Shown: positions 56,729-64,000 of the stretch, piece by piece | How the letters are laid out: each line of letters begins with the position of its first letter | Numbering within the stretch: position 1 is the stretch's first letter | Assembly: GCA_025057455.1 (NCBI GenBank) | Contig: JANWWY010000002.1 | Span: 28,671 to 92,670 of the forward strand | Reading direction: 5' to 3' | DNA length: 64,000 bases | Source: Aquificaceae bacterium | GTDB taxonomy: Bacteria > Aquificota > Aquificia > Aquificales > Aquificaceae | Notes under the pieces: generated by a model | What the model was told of the DNA's origin: nothing | The model's database searches: none | The model's input: the letters and a program-made list of their open reading frames with translations, nothing else | Position numbers and translations under genes: made by a program

Positions 56729-58707
56729 TGAAAAGGTTTCTGCCTCTTTTACTTCTGCTTTTCCTATGGGTGCCTGCAAAAACGCAGGAGATTGAAGAGC
56801 TTCAAAGACAGGCTCAGGAGCAGAGAAAAACAGGAAGGGTTTTCCTAAATTTTCAGAACGCAGACATAAGCCTCGTGGTCAAATTCATGTCGGAGCTTAC
56901 CGGGAAAAACATAGTGCTTGACCCAGCGGTAAAAGGAACGATTACCATAAGCTCCGCAAAACAGGTAAGCCTTCAGCAGGCATGGGAGCTTTTTGTTATG
57001 TCTCTTACGCTTCAAGGCTACGGCGTAATAGAGGATAAAAACTTTGTTCGTATAGTTCCCATAGCTCAAGCCATACCTCTTGCAGAGCCAAAAAAGCCAA
57101 TCACAGGTGCGGAGATAGTCATATACATATTCACTGCGGAAAATACTCAAGTAGCTCAGCTACAACAGGCTATACAACCCTTTCTCTCACCCTTTGCCAA
57201 GACGGGCGTTCATGCACAGACAAACACTCTAATAATCGCTGACATAGGCAAAAACGTAGATAAGGTAAAGAGAATACTCAAAGAGCTCGATTCTCCAGAA
57301 AGGACTCTGAAAGTAAAGTTCTATCCTCTACAGAAGGCAAGGGCGGAGAGCGTTTTTCAGAGCGTGCAAGGAATTTTGAGCGCTCTCCAACAGCAAACTG
57401 GTTCTTTGAGCGTTGCTACCTTTAGCAAGGACGCAAACGCCATCATAGTCATAGCGAGGGACGAAGTGCACAATGTGGTGGACGAGGTTATAAAAACCAT
57501 AGATAAGTCCACACAATTTGTGGAAGACAGAAGCTTCTATATCGTACCTCTCAAGTTTATATCCGCAGAGGAGCTTCACAAGAGCCTTCAGAGCCTCCTT
57601 TCTGGTGTCTCACCTACCGTGGTTCAGCCTCAGCCGACGCCACAACCTCAACCCGTTGACATAAGGGGGCTTGAAACGCCCCTACAGAGGCCGCAGCCTG
57701 CTCCAAAGCAACCAGTCCAACCCCTTTCTCCTATACAGACAAAAGAGGGCCTTCGCATAGGCTTTGATAGGGGCACCAATTCGGTGCTTATATACGCCAC
57801 ACCTCAGGAATTTGAAGGGTTGAAATCCCTCATAGAAAAGCTAGATGTGAGAAAAAGGCAGGTGCTTATTGCAGCGTCCGTCGTGGAGATGTCCACGAGC
57901 AGAGCCTTAGACATAGGCATAAGGTGGCAGGCTATTGGTTCAAAGGGAGGTGCAGGATTTGGTGCAGGTAGTCTTCAAGACCTATACAGCTCTTTGCTCT
58001 CGGGGAGCTTTATTTTGGGTTTTATAAACAACGTGGGTAGAACCGTTACCATAGGGGGTACTACTCTTTTCTTTCCAGACCTTGTGCTTTTACTTTCTCT
58101 CCTTGAAAAGGGCACTGGCTTTAACCTCATATCCAACCCAAAGGTCCTAACCCTTGACAATCAGACTGCGGAGATAAAAGTAGGCCAAGTAGTACCCTTT
58201 GCCTCGGGCGTGAAGTTTGACATAAACGGACAACCTGTCATAACTTACGACTACAAGGAGGTGGGTTTAGACCTAAAAATAACCCCCACCATAGCTGAGG
58301 GTAACCTAAGGCTCATGATTAACCTTCAGGTTCAGGAAATAGTGGACTTTATAAGACCACAGGTAGGGCAACTCAGCTATGCGGTGCCTGTTACCTCCAA
58401 CAGACAGGTAAACTCGGATGTGGTAGTAGAAAACGGACAAACCATAATAATAGGCGGGCTTGTTAGCACAAGAAGTATTAGCACAGAAGAGGGAGTGCCC
58501 GGGCTTAAAAATTTGCCAATCTTTGGCAGACTCTTTAGAAGAGATTCGCAGACGGAGGATAAAGTATCCCTTTTCATATTCCTGACTCCTTACATCGTTG
58601 AGAAACCAGAAGATCTGACGAGAATAACTCAGGAGCATCAGAGGCTGGCGGAGGAACTAAAAAAGCTAATGAAAAAGCAAAGGAAGAATGAAAAGACTGA
58701 ACCTTAA
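56725..58707 (+). CDS. gspD: type II secretion secretin GspD
   Basis: 660 aa. Signal peptide MKRFLPLLLLLFLWVPAKT, N0 domain (VFLNFQNADISLVVKFMSELTGKNIVLDP), N1-N3 repeats, a Pro/Gln-rich insertion within N3, and the secretin core with LTLDNQTAEIKVGQVVPFASG, VPVTSNRQVNSDVVVENGQTIIIGGL and IPFLTPYIV-type end. It forms the outer-membrane channel. The C-terminal S domain is short and basic. It overlaps the next gene by 20 bp. Confidence 0.96.
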   Translation: MMKRFLPLLLLLFLWVPAKTQEIEELQRQAQEQRKTGRVFLNFQNADISLVVKFMSELTGKNIVLDPAVKGTITISSAKQVSLQQAWELFVMSLTLQGYGVIEDKNFVRIVPIAQAIPLAEPKKPITGAEIVIYIFTAENTQVAQLQQAIQPFLSPFAKTGVHAQTNTLIIADIGKNVDKVKRILKELDSPERTLKVKFYPLQKARAESVFQSVQGILSALQQQTGSLSVATFSKDANAIIVIARDEVHNVVDEVIKTIDKSTQFVEDRSFYIVPLKFISAEELHKSLQSLLSGVSPTVVQPQPTPQPQPVDIRGLETPLQRPQPAPKQPVQPLSPIQTKEGLRIGFDRGTNSVLIYATPQEFEGLKSLIEKLDVRKRQVLIAASVVEMSTSRALDIGIRWQAIGSKGGAGFGAGSLQDLYSSLLSGSFILGFINNVGRTVTIGGTTLFFPDLVLLLSLLEKGTGFNLISNPKVLTLDNQTAEIKVGQVVPFASGVKFDINGQPVITYDYKEVGLDLKITPTIAEGNLRLMINLQVQEIVDFIRPQVGQLSYAVPVTSNRQVNSDVVVENGQTIIIGGLVSTRSISTEEGVPGLKNLPIFGRLFRRDSQTEDKVSLFIFLTPYIVEKPEDLTRITQEHQRLAEELKKLMKKQRKNEKTEP

Positions 58708-59329
58708 GCATCTTTTAGCCTACGTTGTTGGGTTTCCAATATTCCTTGCTGTGGTTTTTTTTCTGACCTTTCCCAAGTTTTTGTTTCTTGACAGGGAGCT
58801 CTCAAAGAGAAACCTATACTTGACAGCGGAGAAGGTAGAAGAGAGCCTTACAGAAGTAAAACTAACAGGTGTTAACCTCTACGACCAGAAGTCAAAGCTT
58901 GCAAGGTTTGACACGCTAAGAATTTCCCTCAGTTTCTTTAAAGTCACTGTTTATGGGCTTTGCGAGGGCAAGCCTTTGAGGTTAGGCTGGTCTCCTTTTA
59001 GCATAAGTATAAGGGCGGACGGCTTTACCTGCCTGCGTGGTTTAGAAGAGCTCTCCGCCGACCTTCTGGCAAAGGAAGGTATATACGGACGCATTAACAT
59101 AAAGGGTATAGAGGTGCAGGATACGAAGTTGGACAGTCTTTCCCTCGAACTGAAGGGAAGGGTGTTTACCGCAAGGGCTAAGTTTATGGGTACAGAGCTT
59201 GTGGGCGATGGTCAGATAGTTTTTAAGAGAAGAGACCCTCTAAAGTCTTCACTAAACGGACAGGTTTCTGGGCTTGGAATGAGGGTTTTGATATCTGGCA
59301 CCCTAGAGAGACCTCAGATAATGAGGTAA
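58688..59329 (+). CDS. GspN-like type II secretion protein
   Basis: 213 aa. One N-terminal membrane helix (YVVGFPIFLAVVFFLTFPKF) followed by a beta-rich extracytoplasmic part (YLTAEKVEESLTEVKLTGVNLYDQ; FDTLRISLSFFKVTVYG), the AsmA-like layout of GspN. Overlaps gspD. The operon lacks GspE, GspM, GspK and the prepilin peptidase, which must lie elsewhere. Confidence 0.75.
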   Translation: MKRLNLKHLLAYVVGFPIFLAVVFFLTFPKFLFLDRELSKRNLYLTAEKVEESLTEVKLTGVNLYDQKSKLARFDTLRISLSFFKVTVYGLCEGKPLRLGWSPFSISIRADGFTCLRGLEELSADLLAKEGIYGRINIKGIEVQDTKLDSLSLELKGRVFTARAKFMGTELVGDGQIVFKRRDPLKSSLNGQVSGLGMRVLISGTLERPQIMR

Positions 59330-59339
59330 AATTAGTTAG

Positions 59340-59510
59340 ATGTCAGAGCTTGACGTAAAAATCCTCGTAAACGGCAAGCAGGTAAACCTAAAAGACTTTC
59401 CCAAGAGGGTGCTATACAACCTTTTGCTTGGCTATGTAAAGAGCCTTAACTTAGAAGAGGAGCCGAAAGAAGTGCAGGTATATGTCAAACTTAAAGAGGA
59501 AAATAGTTGA
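59340..59510 (+). CDS. hypothetical protein, 56 aa (below ORF-track cutoff)
   Basis: ATG at 59340 to TGA 59508-59510, filling the gap between the GspN-like gene and rluD. Sequence starts MSELDVKILVNGKQVNLKDF and ends in a charged strand (EVQVYVKLKEENS). The beta-like NGKQV start and the helix (RVLYNLLLGYVKSLNLEE) look like a real folded small protein. It overlaps rluD by 29 bp. Function unknown. Confidence 0.6.
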   Translation: MSELDVKILVNGKQVNLKDFPKRVLYNLLLGYVKSLNLEEEPKEVQVYVKLKEENS

Positions 59511-60462
59511 AAGTCTGATTTTTGAAGTTCAGGAAGGACAGGAAGGGCTAAGGCTTGACCAGTTTTTGTCATTGGTATATCCAGACTTTTCAAGGAGCTA
59601 CCATCAAAAACTCATAGAAGAGGGTTACGTGCTTGTAGATGACCTTACTGTAAAAAAACCATCAAAGAGGTTAAAAGAAGGTCAGAGGATAACCTTTCTT
59701 TTGCCAGAGCCTGAACCCCTGCAGGTACTTCCAGAGAATATACCCATAGATATACTTTATGAGGACCAGCATATAATAGTGCTTCTAAAGCCCTGTGGCC
59801 TTGTTGTCCATCCTTCACCTGGCTATACTTCTGGCACTCTGGTAAACGCCCTTTTGTATCATGTAAAGAGTCTCTCCTCCATAGGTGGTGTGGAAAGACC
59901 GGGTATAGTCCATAGGTTAGACAAAAACACGATGGGTCTTATGGTGGTAGCAAAAACAGACATAGCTCACAGAGGCCTTACAGAGCAGTTCAAGGAAAGA
60001 AGGGTAGAAAAGTTTTACAAAGCTCTCGTAAAAGGCTTACCTCAGTGGGATTATAAATATGTTGAAGCTTCAATAGGTAGGCATCTGATAGACAGAAAAA
60101 GGTTTGCAATAAGGGAAGATGGCAAGCCTGCGATGAGCGAAGTATGGGTCTTAAAAAGGTTTTACCGTCAAAGTATAAGCCTGCTCAAGGTTAAAATACA
60201 CACTGGAAGAACTCACCAGATAAGAGTTCACCTTTCCTCATTGGGCTTTCCCATACTTGGGGATTATACCTATGGCTTTAAGAGAAGCTCCGTAGACAGA
60301 AGGTTGCTTGAAGTCATGGATGATTGTCACATGCTGTTTAGCTACCACCTTGCCTTTGAACATCCTGTGGAGAAAAGGTGGCTTAGCTTTGAGGCAGAAG
60401 AGCCAGAACCCTTTAGAAGCACCTTAGCTATGGTGCAAAAGTTGGAGGAAGAGCTCCCTTAG
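59482..60462 (+). CDS. rluD: RluD-family 23S rRNA pseudouridine synthase
   Basis: 326 aa. N-terminal S4 RNA-binding domain (LRLDQFLSLVYPDFSRSYHQKLIEEGYVLVDD), catalytic motif GIVHRLDKNTMGLMVVAKT with the active Asp, and RTHQIRVHLSSLGFPILGD. RluD modifies helix 69 of 23S rRNA; RluA/C specificity cannot be excluded. It overlaps the lpxB tail by 39 bp. Confidence 0.92.
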   Translation: MSNLKRKIVESLIFEVQEGQEGLRLDQFLSLVYPDFSRSYHQKLIEEGYVLVDDLTVKKPSKRLKEGQRITFLLPEPEPLQVLPENIPIDILYEDQHIIVLLKPCGLVVHPSPGYTSGTLVNALLYHVKSLSSIGGVERPGIVHRLDKNTMGLMVVAKTDIAHRGLTEQFKERRVEKFYKALVKGLPQWDYKYVEASIGRHLIDRKRFAIREDGKPAMSEVWVLKRFYRQSISLLKVKIHTGRTHQIRVHLSSLGFPILGDYTYGFKRSSVDRRLLEVMDDCHMLFSYHLAFEHPVEKRWLSFEAEEPEPFRSTLAMVQKLEEELP

Positions 60463-61530
60463 CTTAAGTATGGTACCTTCACCACCCAGCATATCCCTCA
60501 GCCTTTTAAACTCTCCTAACATCTGTTCCTTTGCCTTGACGTCTTCTAAAAACTCTTTAAGAGCTTTACAGAGCTGTTGGGGCTTTTTTTGCACCAGCTC
60601 GGGGACTGCTTCCTTGTTCAGTATAAGATTTGTTAACGATATGTGTTTTACCTTTACGAGAAGTTTCCCCAAAAGGTATGAGATAGGGCTGACTCTGTAA
60701 AAGACCAAGTGTGGAGAAAATAGGAGGCTTGCCTCGAGCTCCGCGGTTCCGCTGGCAACAAGCGTAAAATCCGCATAAGCCATAAGGTTGTAGGCGGGCT
60801 TTTCCATGTCCTTTGGGGTTATTGTCCTGACCGGAAAGTCCTTCAAACCCTCCCTTATGTAATCTTTGAAGCTCTCGAAGGTGGGAATAAAGATAGGCAT
60901 ACGAGGCTCCAAGCATCTAAAGACCTGCCTCAAATAAGGTACGTGCCTTTTTATTTCGCTCCAACGGCTACCTGGAAGCACAGCCATATAGCTCTCTACG
61001 CCGAGGATTTCCCTTACCTGCCTTTCGGTCAGAGATGCCTTTGCCAAGTCCACAAGAGGATGACCTACAAAGTGAACGTGAAAGCCTTCTCTTTTATATT
61101 TTTCGTAGAATTCCGCTTCAAATGGCAGTAGCACCACAAGGTGGTCCACAAGCTCAGAGATAAGTTTAGCTCTGTCTTCTTTCCAAGCCCATACCTGAGG
61201 GGATATGAAGTAGATGACCTTCTTTACTTTGCCCTTTGCACGCTTTAGCAGTGGAAGGTTAAAAGCAGGTGCATCACAAAGTATTATGGCATCCATGTCC
61301 GGCAGTAGCTTTTCTATCCTTTTCCATAGGCTGTAGACGTAGGGTATTTTGGGAATGGCTTCAGTTATGCCAACCACCGAAAGGTCCTCTATCTTGGCTA
61401 TGCTTTCAAATCCTATGCTTTCAAGCCTCTCGTCGGTTATGGCGGTAAAGTTTATGCCCTTAACGTCCTTGAATATCTCGTAAATGTAATTGCTCGCAGA
61501 CCTCTCACCAAGGGACACAAAAACCTTCAT
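60424..61530 (-). CDS. lpxB: lipid-A-disaccharide synthase
   Basis: 368 aa GT-B enzyme (GT19) joining UDP-diacylglucosamine and lipid X. Diagnostic segments are YFISPQVWAWKEDR, FVGHPLVDLA and VLPGSRWSEIKRH. The usual N-terminal GExSGD motif reads SLGERSASNY here, and the DAPDFN motif reads CDAPAFN, so two normally acidic positions are changed while the Glu of GE and the Asp of DAP remain. It overlaps the upstream 138-aa gene by 4 bp. Confidence 0.88.
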   Translation of the reverse strand: MKVFVSLGERSASNYIYEIFKDVKGINFTAITDERLESIGFESIAKIEDLSVVGITEAIPKIPYVYSLWKRIEKLLPDMDAIILCDAPAFNLPLLKRAKGKVKKVIYFISPQVWAWKEDRAKLISELVDHLVVLLPFEAEFYEKYKREGFHVHFVGHPLVDLAKASLTERQVREILGVESYMAVLPGSRWSEIKRHVPYLRQVFRCLEPRMPIFIPTFESFKDYIREGLKDFPVRTITPKDMEKPAYNLMAYADFTLVASGTAELEASLLFSPHLVFYRVSPISYLLGKLLVKVKHISLTNLILNKEAVPELVQKKPQQLCKALKEFLEDVKAKEQMLGEFKRLRDMLGGEGTILKLRELFLQLLHHS

Positions 61531-61943
61531 AAAGCCTTTGCAAAAAGTTCAAAATTCCCCTTACCCTTTTTCTCCACTCTTATCCTTATGCCCTTTAAAT
61601 CCATAAAAAGGGCGTGAGATATCTCTACCCTCCCAGAGCTCCTAATACTCACGTACCTCTCACCGTAGCAGTTTTCCAGACTATTTCTGAAAGTAGCCTT
61701 TAGGTATGCCCCGTCGTGATGCTCCATAATTTCCGTGTAAACTACTTCCATGTAGTTGTTTTCTTCCACAGCCTCTTTCCACAGGTCTTCTACGTCATGC
61801 ATTTTTAGTTCAAACCTAAGACCCATTTCAAGGTCTTCTGGGTCAGAATCTTGTATAAAAGCTTCTACGTGAGGCTCAATAAGGGAACATAACCTTTTGA
61901 GCCTTGAGAATGCTTCCTCTCTGTAGCTTTCTTGTATGGGCAT
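61527..61943 (-). CDS. hypothetical protein, 138 aa
   Basis: Acidic/aromatic cytoplasmic-looking protein: MPIQESYREEAFSRLKRL, EDLEMGLRFELKMHDVEDLWKE, a histidine-rich EIMEHHDGAYLK, then strands ending in IRIRVEKKGKG. No signal or membrane segment. Translationally coupled to lpxB (4 bp) and 13 bp after the dehydrogenase. Not recognised. Confidence 0.6.
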   Translation of the reverse strand: MPIQESYREEAFSRLKRLCSLIEPHVEAFIQDSDPEDLEMGLRFELKMHDVEDLWKEAVEENNYMEVVYTEIMEHHDGAYLKATFRNSLENCYGERYVSIRSSGRVEISHALFMDLKGIRIRVEKKGKGNFELFAKAL

Positions 61944-61956
61944 GGGTATATTTTAA

Positions 61957-62988
61957 CTAATCTACCCTCAAAACCACTTTTCCAAAGTGTCGGGATTCCT
62001 CTAAATACTTATGAGCTTCTGCGGCCCCTTCCAGTGGAAAAACCCTGTCCACCACTGGCTTCAAAAGACCCCTTTCAAAGAGTTCAGTAATCTTAAAAAG
62101 GTCAGCCCTTGGTCCAATGTAAACACCCAAAAGCTCTATCTCACGCACAAATACGTATCTAATGTCTATCTGAGCTTCGGAACCCGTGGTGGTGCCAAAA
62201 AACACCAGCTTTCCTCCCTTTTTAAGACATTCTACGCTCTTGCGGAAAGTTTGACTGCCCACATGGTCCACTACTATATCCACGCCTTCTTTGAAAAGCT
62301 CCCTGACCCTTTTGACTACATCTTCCTCGTAGTGGTTTATTACCACATGTGCTCCCAGTTCTATACATCTCTTTGCCTTTTCCTCTGAGCCTACAGTAGC
62401 AACAACAAAGGCACCAAAGAGTTTGGCAAGCTGTATGCCTGCCACTCCAACACCAGAAGAGCCACCCCATATTAGCACCCTGTGGTTGGGTTTTATCTGA
62501 GCCTTGTTTACCAAGGCATTCCACACGGTAAGAAAAGTAAGGGGATAACTGCTGGCTTCTTCAAAGCTAAGGTTGGAGGGTTTTTTTATGACGTTTTCCT
62601 TTGGTACCTTTACATACTGGGCGTAGCCCCCCTTAGTCTTGAGCCCAAGAATGTCGTAGTATCTACAGTGATTATCGTGACCTGATTGACATTCATGACA
62701 CACACCGCAGGAAAGCCCAGGAGCAATCACTACCTCATCCCCCTCCTTTACGTGTTTTACTAAACTTCCAACCTTTTCTACTACACCGCTCACATCTGAA
62801 CCAAGCACATGGGGGAGCTCAGGCTTTACCGCTAAGGCACCCATCCTAACCCATATGTCTAAGTGGTTCAATGCCACCGCTTTAACGCGCACAAGCACCT
62901 CATCTTCCTTTATCTGTGGCGTAGGGAAATTTTCCACAAACTTGAGTTTTTCTATACCTCCAAAGTCTTCAAGGATGACCGCTCTCAT
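61957..62988 (-). CDS. zinc-type alcohol dehydrogenase / quinone oxidoreductase family
   Basis: 343 aa MDR-family oxidoreductase. VLGSDVSGVVEKVG, the structural-zinc loop CGVCHECQSGHDNHC, the NAD(P) motif WGGSSGVGVAGIQLAKLFGA and GGKLVFFGTTTGSEA. The catalytic-zinc ligands of classical ADH are not obvious, so a zinc-structural but otherwise quinone-reductase-like enzyme is possible. A minus-strand TATAAT (62998-63003) precedes its ATG by nine bases. Confidence 0.88.
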   Translation of the reverse strand: MRAVILEDFGGIEKLKFVENFPTPQIKEDEVLVRVKAVALNHLDIWVRMGALAVKPELPHVLGSDVSGVVEKVGSLVKHVKEGDEVVIAPGLSCGVCHECQSGHDNHCRYYDILGLKTKGGYAQYVKVPKENVIKKPSNLSFEEASSYPLTFLTVWNALVNKAQIKPNHRVLIWGGSSGVGVAGIQLAKLFGAFVVATVGSEEKAKRCIELGAHVVINHYEEDVVKRVRELFKEGVDIVVDHVGSQTFRKSVECLKKGGKLVFFGTTTGSEAQIDIRYVFVREIELLGVYIGPRADLFKITELFERGLLKPVVDRVFPLEGAAEAHKYLEESRHFGKVVLRVD

Positions 62989-63005
62989 GGTATGCTAATT
63001 ATACT
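62989..63005. promoter_or_regulatory. 17 bp divergent promoter gap ADH/hisD
   Basis: TATGCTAATTATACT lies between two start codons. The minus strand carries TATAAT (62998-63003). The plus strand offers TATGCT (62991-62996) or TATACT (63000-63005) for hisD. The elements interlock, so both genes are probably leaderless and cannot easily be transcribed at once. Confidence 0.45.
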
Positions 63006-64000
63006 ATGCGTATAGAGGATTTAAGAAATTCCGCTTGGAGGTTCAACGAAAGGCTTCGCTTTTTGAAAGAAAGGGGGCAGATTCTTACAGAAGAGTATGA
63101 GCCTGTAGTAAAGGAAATCATTCAGAGGGTTCAAAGAGAGGGTAACAGAGCTGTGCTTGAATACACCAAGAGGTTTGATAATCTTGACCTAAAACCTGAT
63201 GCGATGGAAGTTCCTTACGAAGAACTTGAAAGGGCATACAACGAAATAGAAGAGGACATTAAATCCGCTCTTGAGATAGCTCACGAGAGGATAAGACGCT
63301 TCCACGAAAAACAGTTAGAAAGAAGTTTTTTTGTGGAAGAAGAAGGCATGATACTTGGTAATAGAGTTTTGCCCCTTGAAAGGGTGGGGTTGTACGTGCC
63401 AGGGGGAAAGGCTTCTTACCCTTCCACAGTGCTTATGAACGCCGTGCCTGCAATCGTCGCTGGGGTGGAAGAGGTTATAATGGTTTCACCAAAACCCAAT
63501 AAATACACCCTTGCGGCGGCTTTTGTTGCAGGTGTTAGTAGGGTTTACCAAATAGGTGGTGCTCAAGCCATAGCCGCTCTTGCCTTTGGCACAGAAACCT
63601 TGCCAAAGGTGGACAAAATAGTGGGACCGGGCAACATATACGTAGCTCTTGCCAAAAAGCTTCTATACGGAATTGTGGACATAGACATGATAGCCGGTCC
63701 ATCAGAGATACTTATCATAGCTGATGGGACTGTGGACCCAAAGTGGACTGCTTCGGACCTTCTTTCTCAGGCGGAGCACGATGAACTTGCGGGAGCTTTT
63801 ATGATAACTACCGACGAGGACTATGCGCAGGAAGTGTCCAGATGGGTGAAAAGGTTTCTTGAGGACTTTCCAAGAAGGGAAATAGCGGAAAATTCCATAG
63901 AAAGGTTTGGAACTATCTTTTTGGTTGAGGACCTATTCAAAGCCTGCGAAGTAGCCAACTACATAGCACCCGAGCACCTTGAAGTGCTTACAGAAGACCC
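63006..64000 (+). CDS. hisD: histidinol dehydrogenase, 3' end outside window
   Basis: Open to the end of the window with no stop, hence missing from the track. MRIEDLRNSAWRFNERL starts it; family segments include VGLYVPGGKASYPSTVLMNAVPA, GGAQAIAALAFGTETLP, KIVGPGNIYVALAKKLLYG, IAGPSEILIIADG and the zinc-site LSQAEHDELAGAF. Last two oxidation steps of histidine synthesis. About 331 of the usual 420-430 residues are visible. Confidence 0.96.
   Translation, partial: MRIEDLRNSAWRFNERLRFLKERGQILTEEYEPVVKEIIQRVQREGNRAVLEYTKRFDNLDLKPDAMEVPYEELERAYNEIEEDIKSALEIAHERIRRFHEKQLERSFFVEEEGMILGNRVLPLERVGLYVPGGKASYPSTVLMNAVPAIVAGVEEVIMVSPKPNKYTLAAAFVAGVSRVYQIGGAQAIAALAFGTETLPKVDKIVGPGNIYVALAKKLLYGIVDIDMIAGPSEILIIADGTVDPKWTASDLLSQAEHDELAGAFMITTDEDYAQEVSRWVKRFLEDFPRREIAENSIERFGTIFLVEDLFKACEVANYIAPEHLEVLTED

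Overview
The window looks like a chromosome segment of a thermophilic, diderm bacterium of the Aquificales (Hydrogenobacter/Thermocrinis-like). This is inferred from the overall protein character, the mid-40s GC content judged by eye, very tight gene packing, biosynthetic genes scattered outside pathway operons (hisB, hisD and bioB each stand alone), a selenocysteine tRNA, and a full LPS outer-membrane toolkit (LptA, LptC, KdsC, LpxB, a family 9 glycosyltransferase). No species is claimed.

Layout. 1-8146 is mostly plus strand: lgt (5' end cut by the window), sppA, a divergent AmrB/AmrS pair, tRNA-Arg, then murC-recJ-DUF2227-maf-small lipoprotein-yggS. 8147-8746 is a 600 bp non-coding gap packed with TTCACA-type repeats. 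8747-16896 is minus strand: bioB, small orphans, and a long overlapping run deaD-kdsC-lptC-lptA-HU-flavoprotein-encapsulin-VWA protein. 16897-17565 holds a decayed insertion sequence, followed by tRNA-Sec. 17678-22825 is plus: thrS, a Usp protein, plsC, mobB and two orphans. 22783-26780 is minus: histidine kinase, phoU, rlpA and a BASS transporter. Then come two SurA-like chaperones (+), the Min system with a HAD phosphatase and tRNA-Asn (-), ftsW/rodA (+), a glycosyltransferase, a lipoprotein and gltD (-), and argS-ugd-UDP-xylose synthase-SPOR-TPR/SPOR (+). hisB-holA-rho-mnmE-radical SAM (-), dnaN (+), gcvPB (-) and resB (+) follow, then a few small genes, an almost complete type II secretion operon 51475-59329 (+), a 56-aa orphan, rluD, lpxB, an orphan, a zinc alcohol dehydrogenase, and the start of hisD (cut by the window).

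Two loci stand out. First, an encapsulin nanocompartment shell gene is translationally coupled (4 bp GTGA overlap) to a large von Willebrand A-domain protein. It sits next to a flavoprotein reductase, and no known cargo gene is nearby. Second, the yggS/bioB gap carries twelve TTCACA hexamers in about 480 bp in a partly mirror-image layout, beside an AT-rich purine tract and a 12 bp palindrome. Every other convergent pair in the window abuts or overlaps, so this open gap is exceptional. It could be a replication origin, a partition site or another protein-binding array.

Genome-wide habits are also visible. Many first genes have TATAAT only 4-9 nt before the start codon, which suggests leaderless mRNAs. 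Divergent start codons can be 17-35 bp apart. Only one hairpin resembling an intrinsic terminator was noticed.
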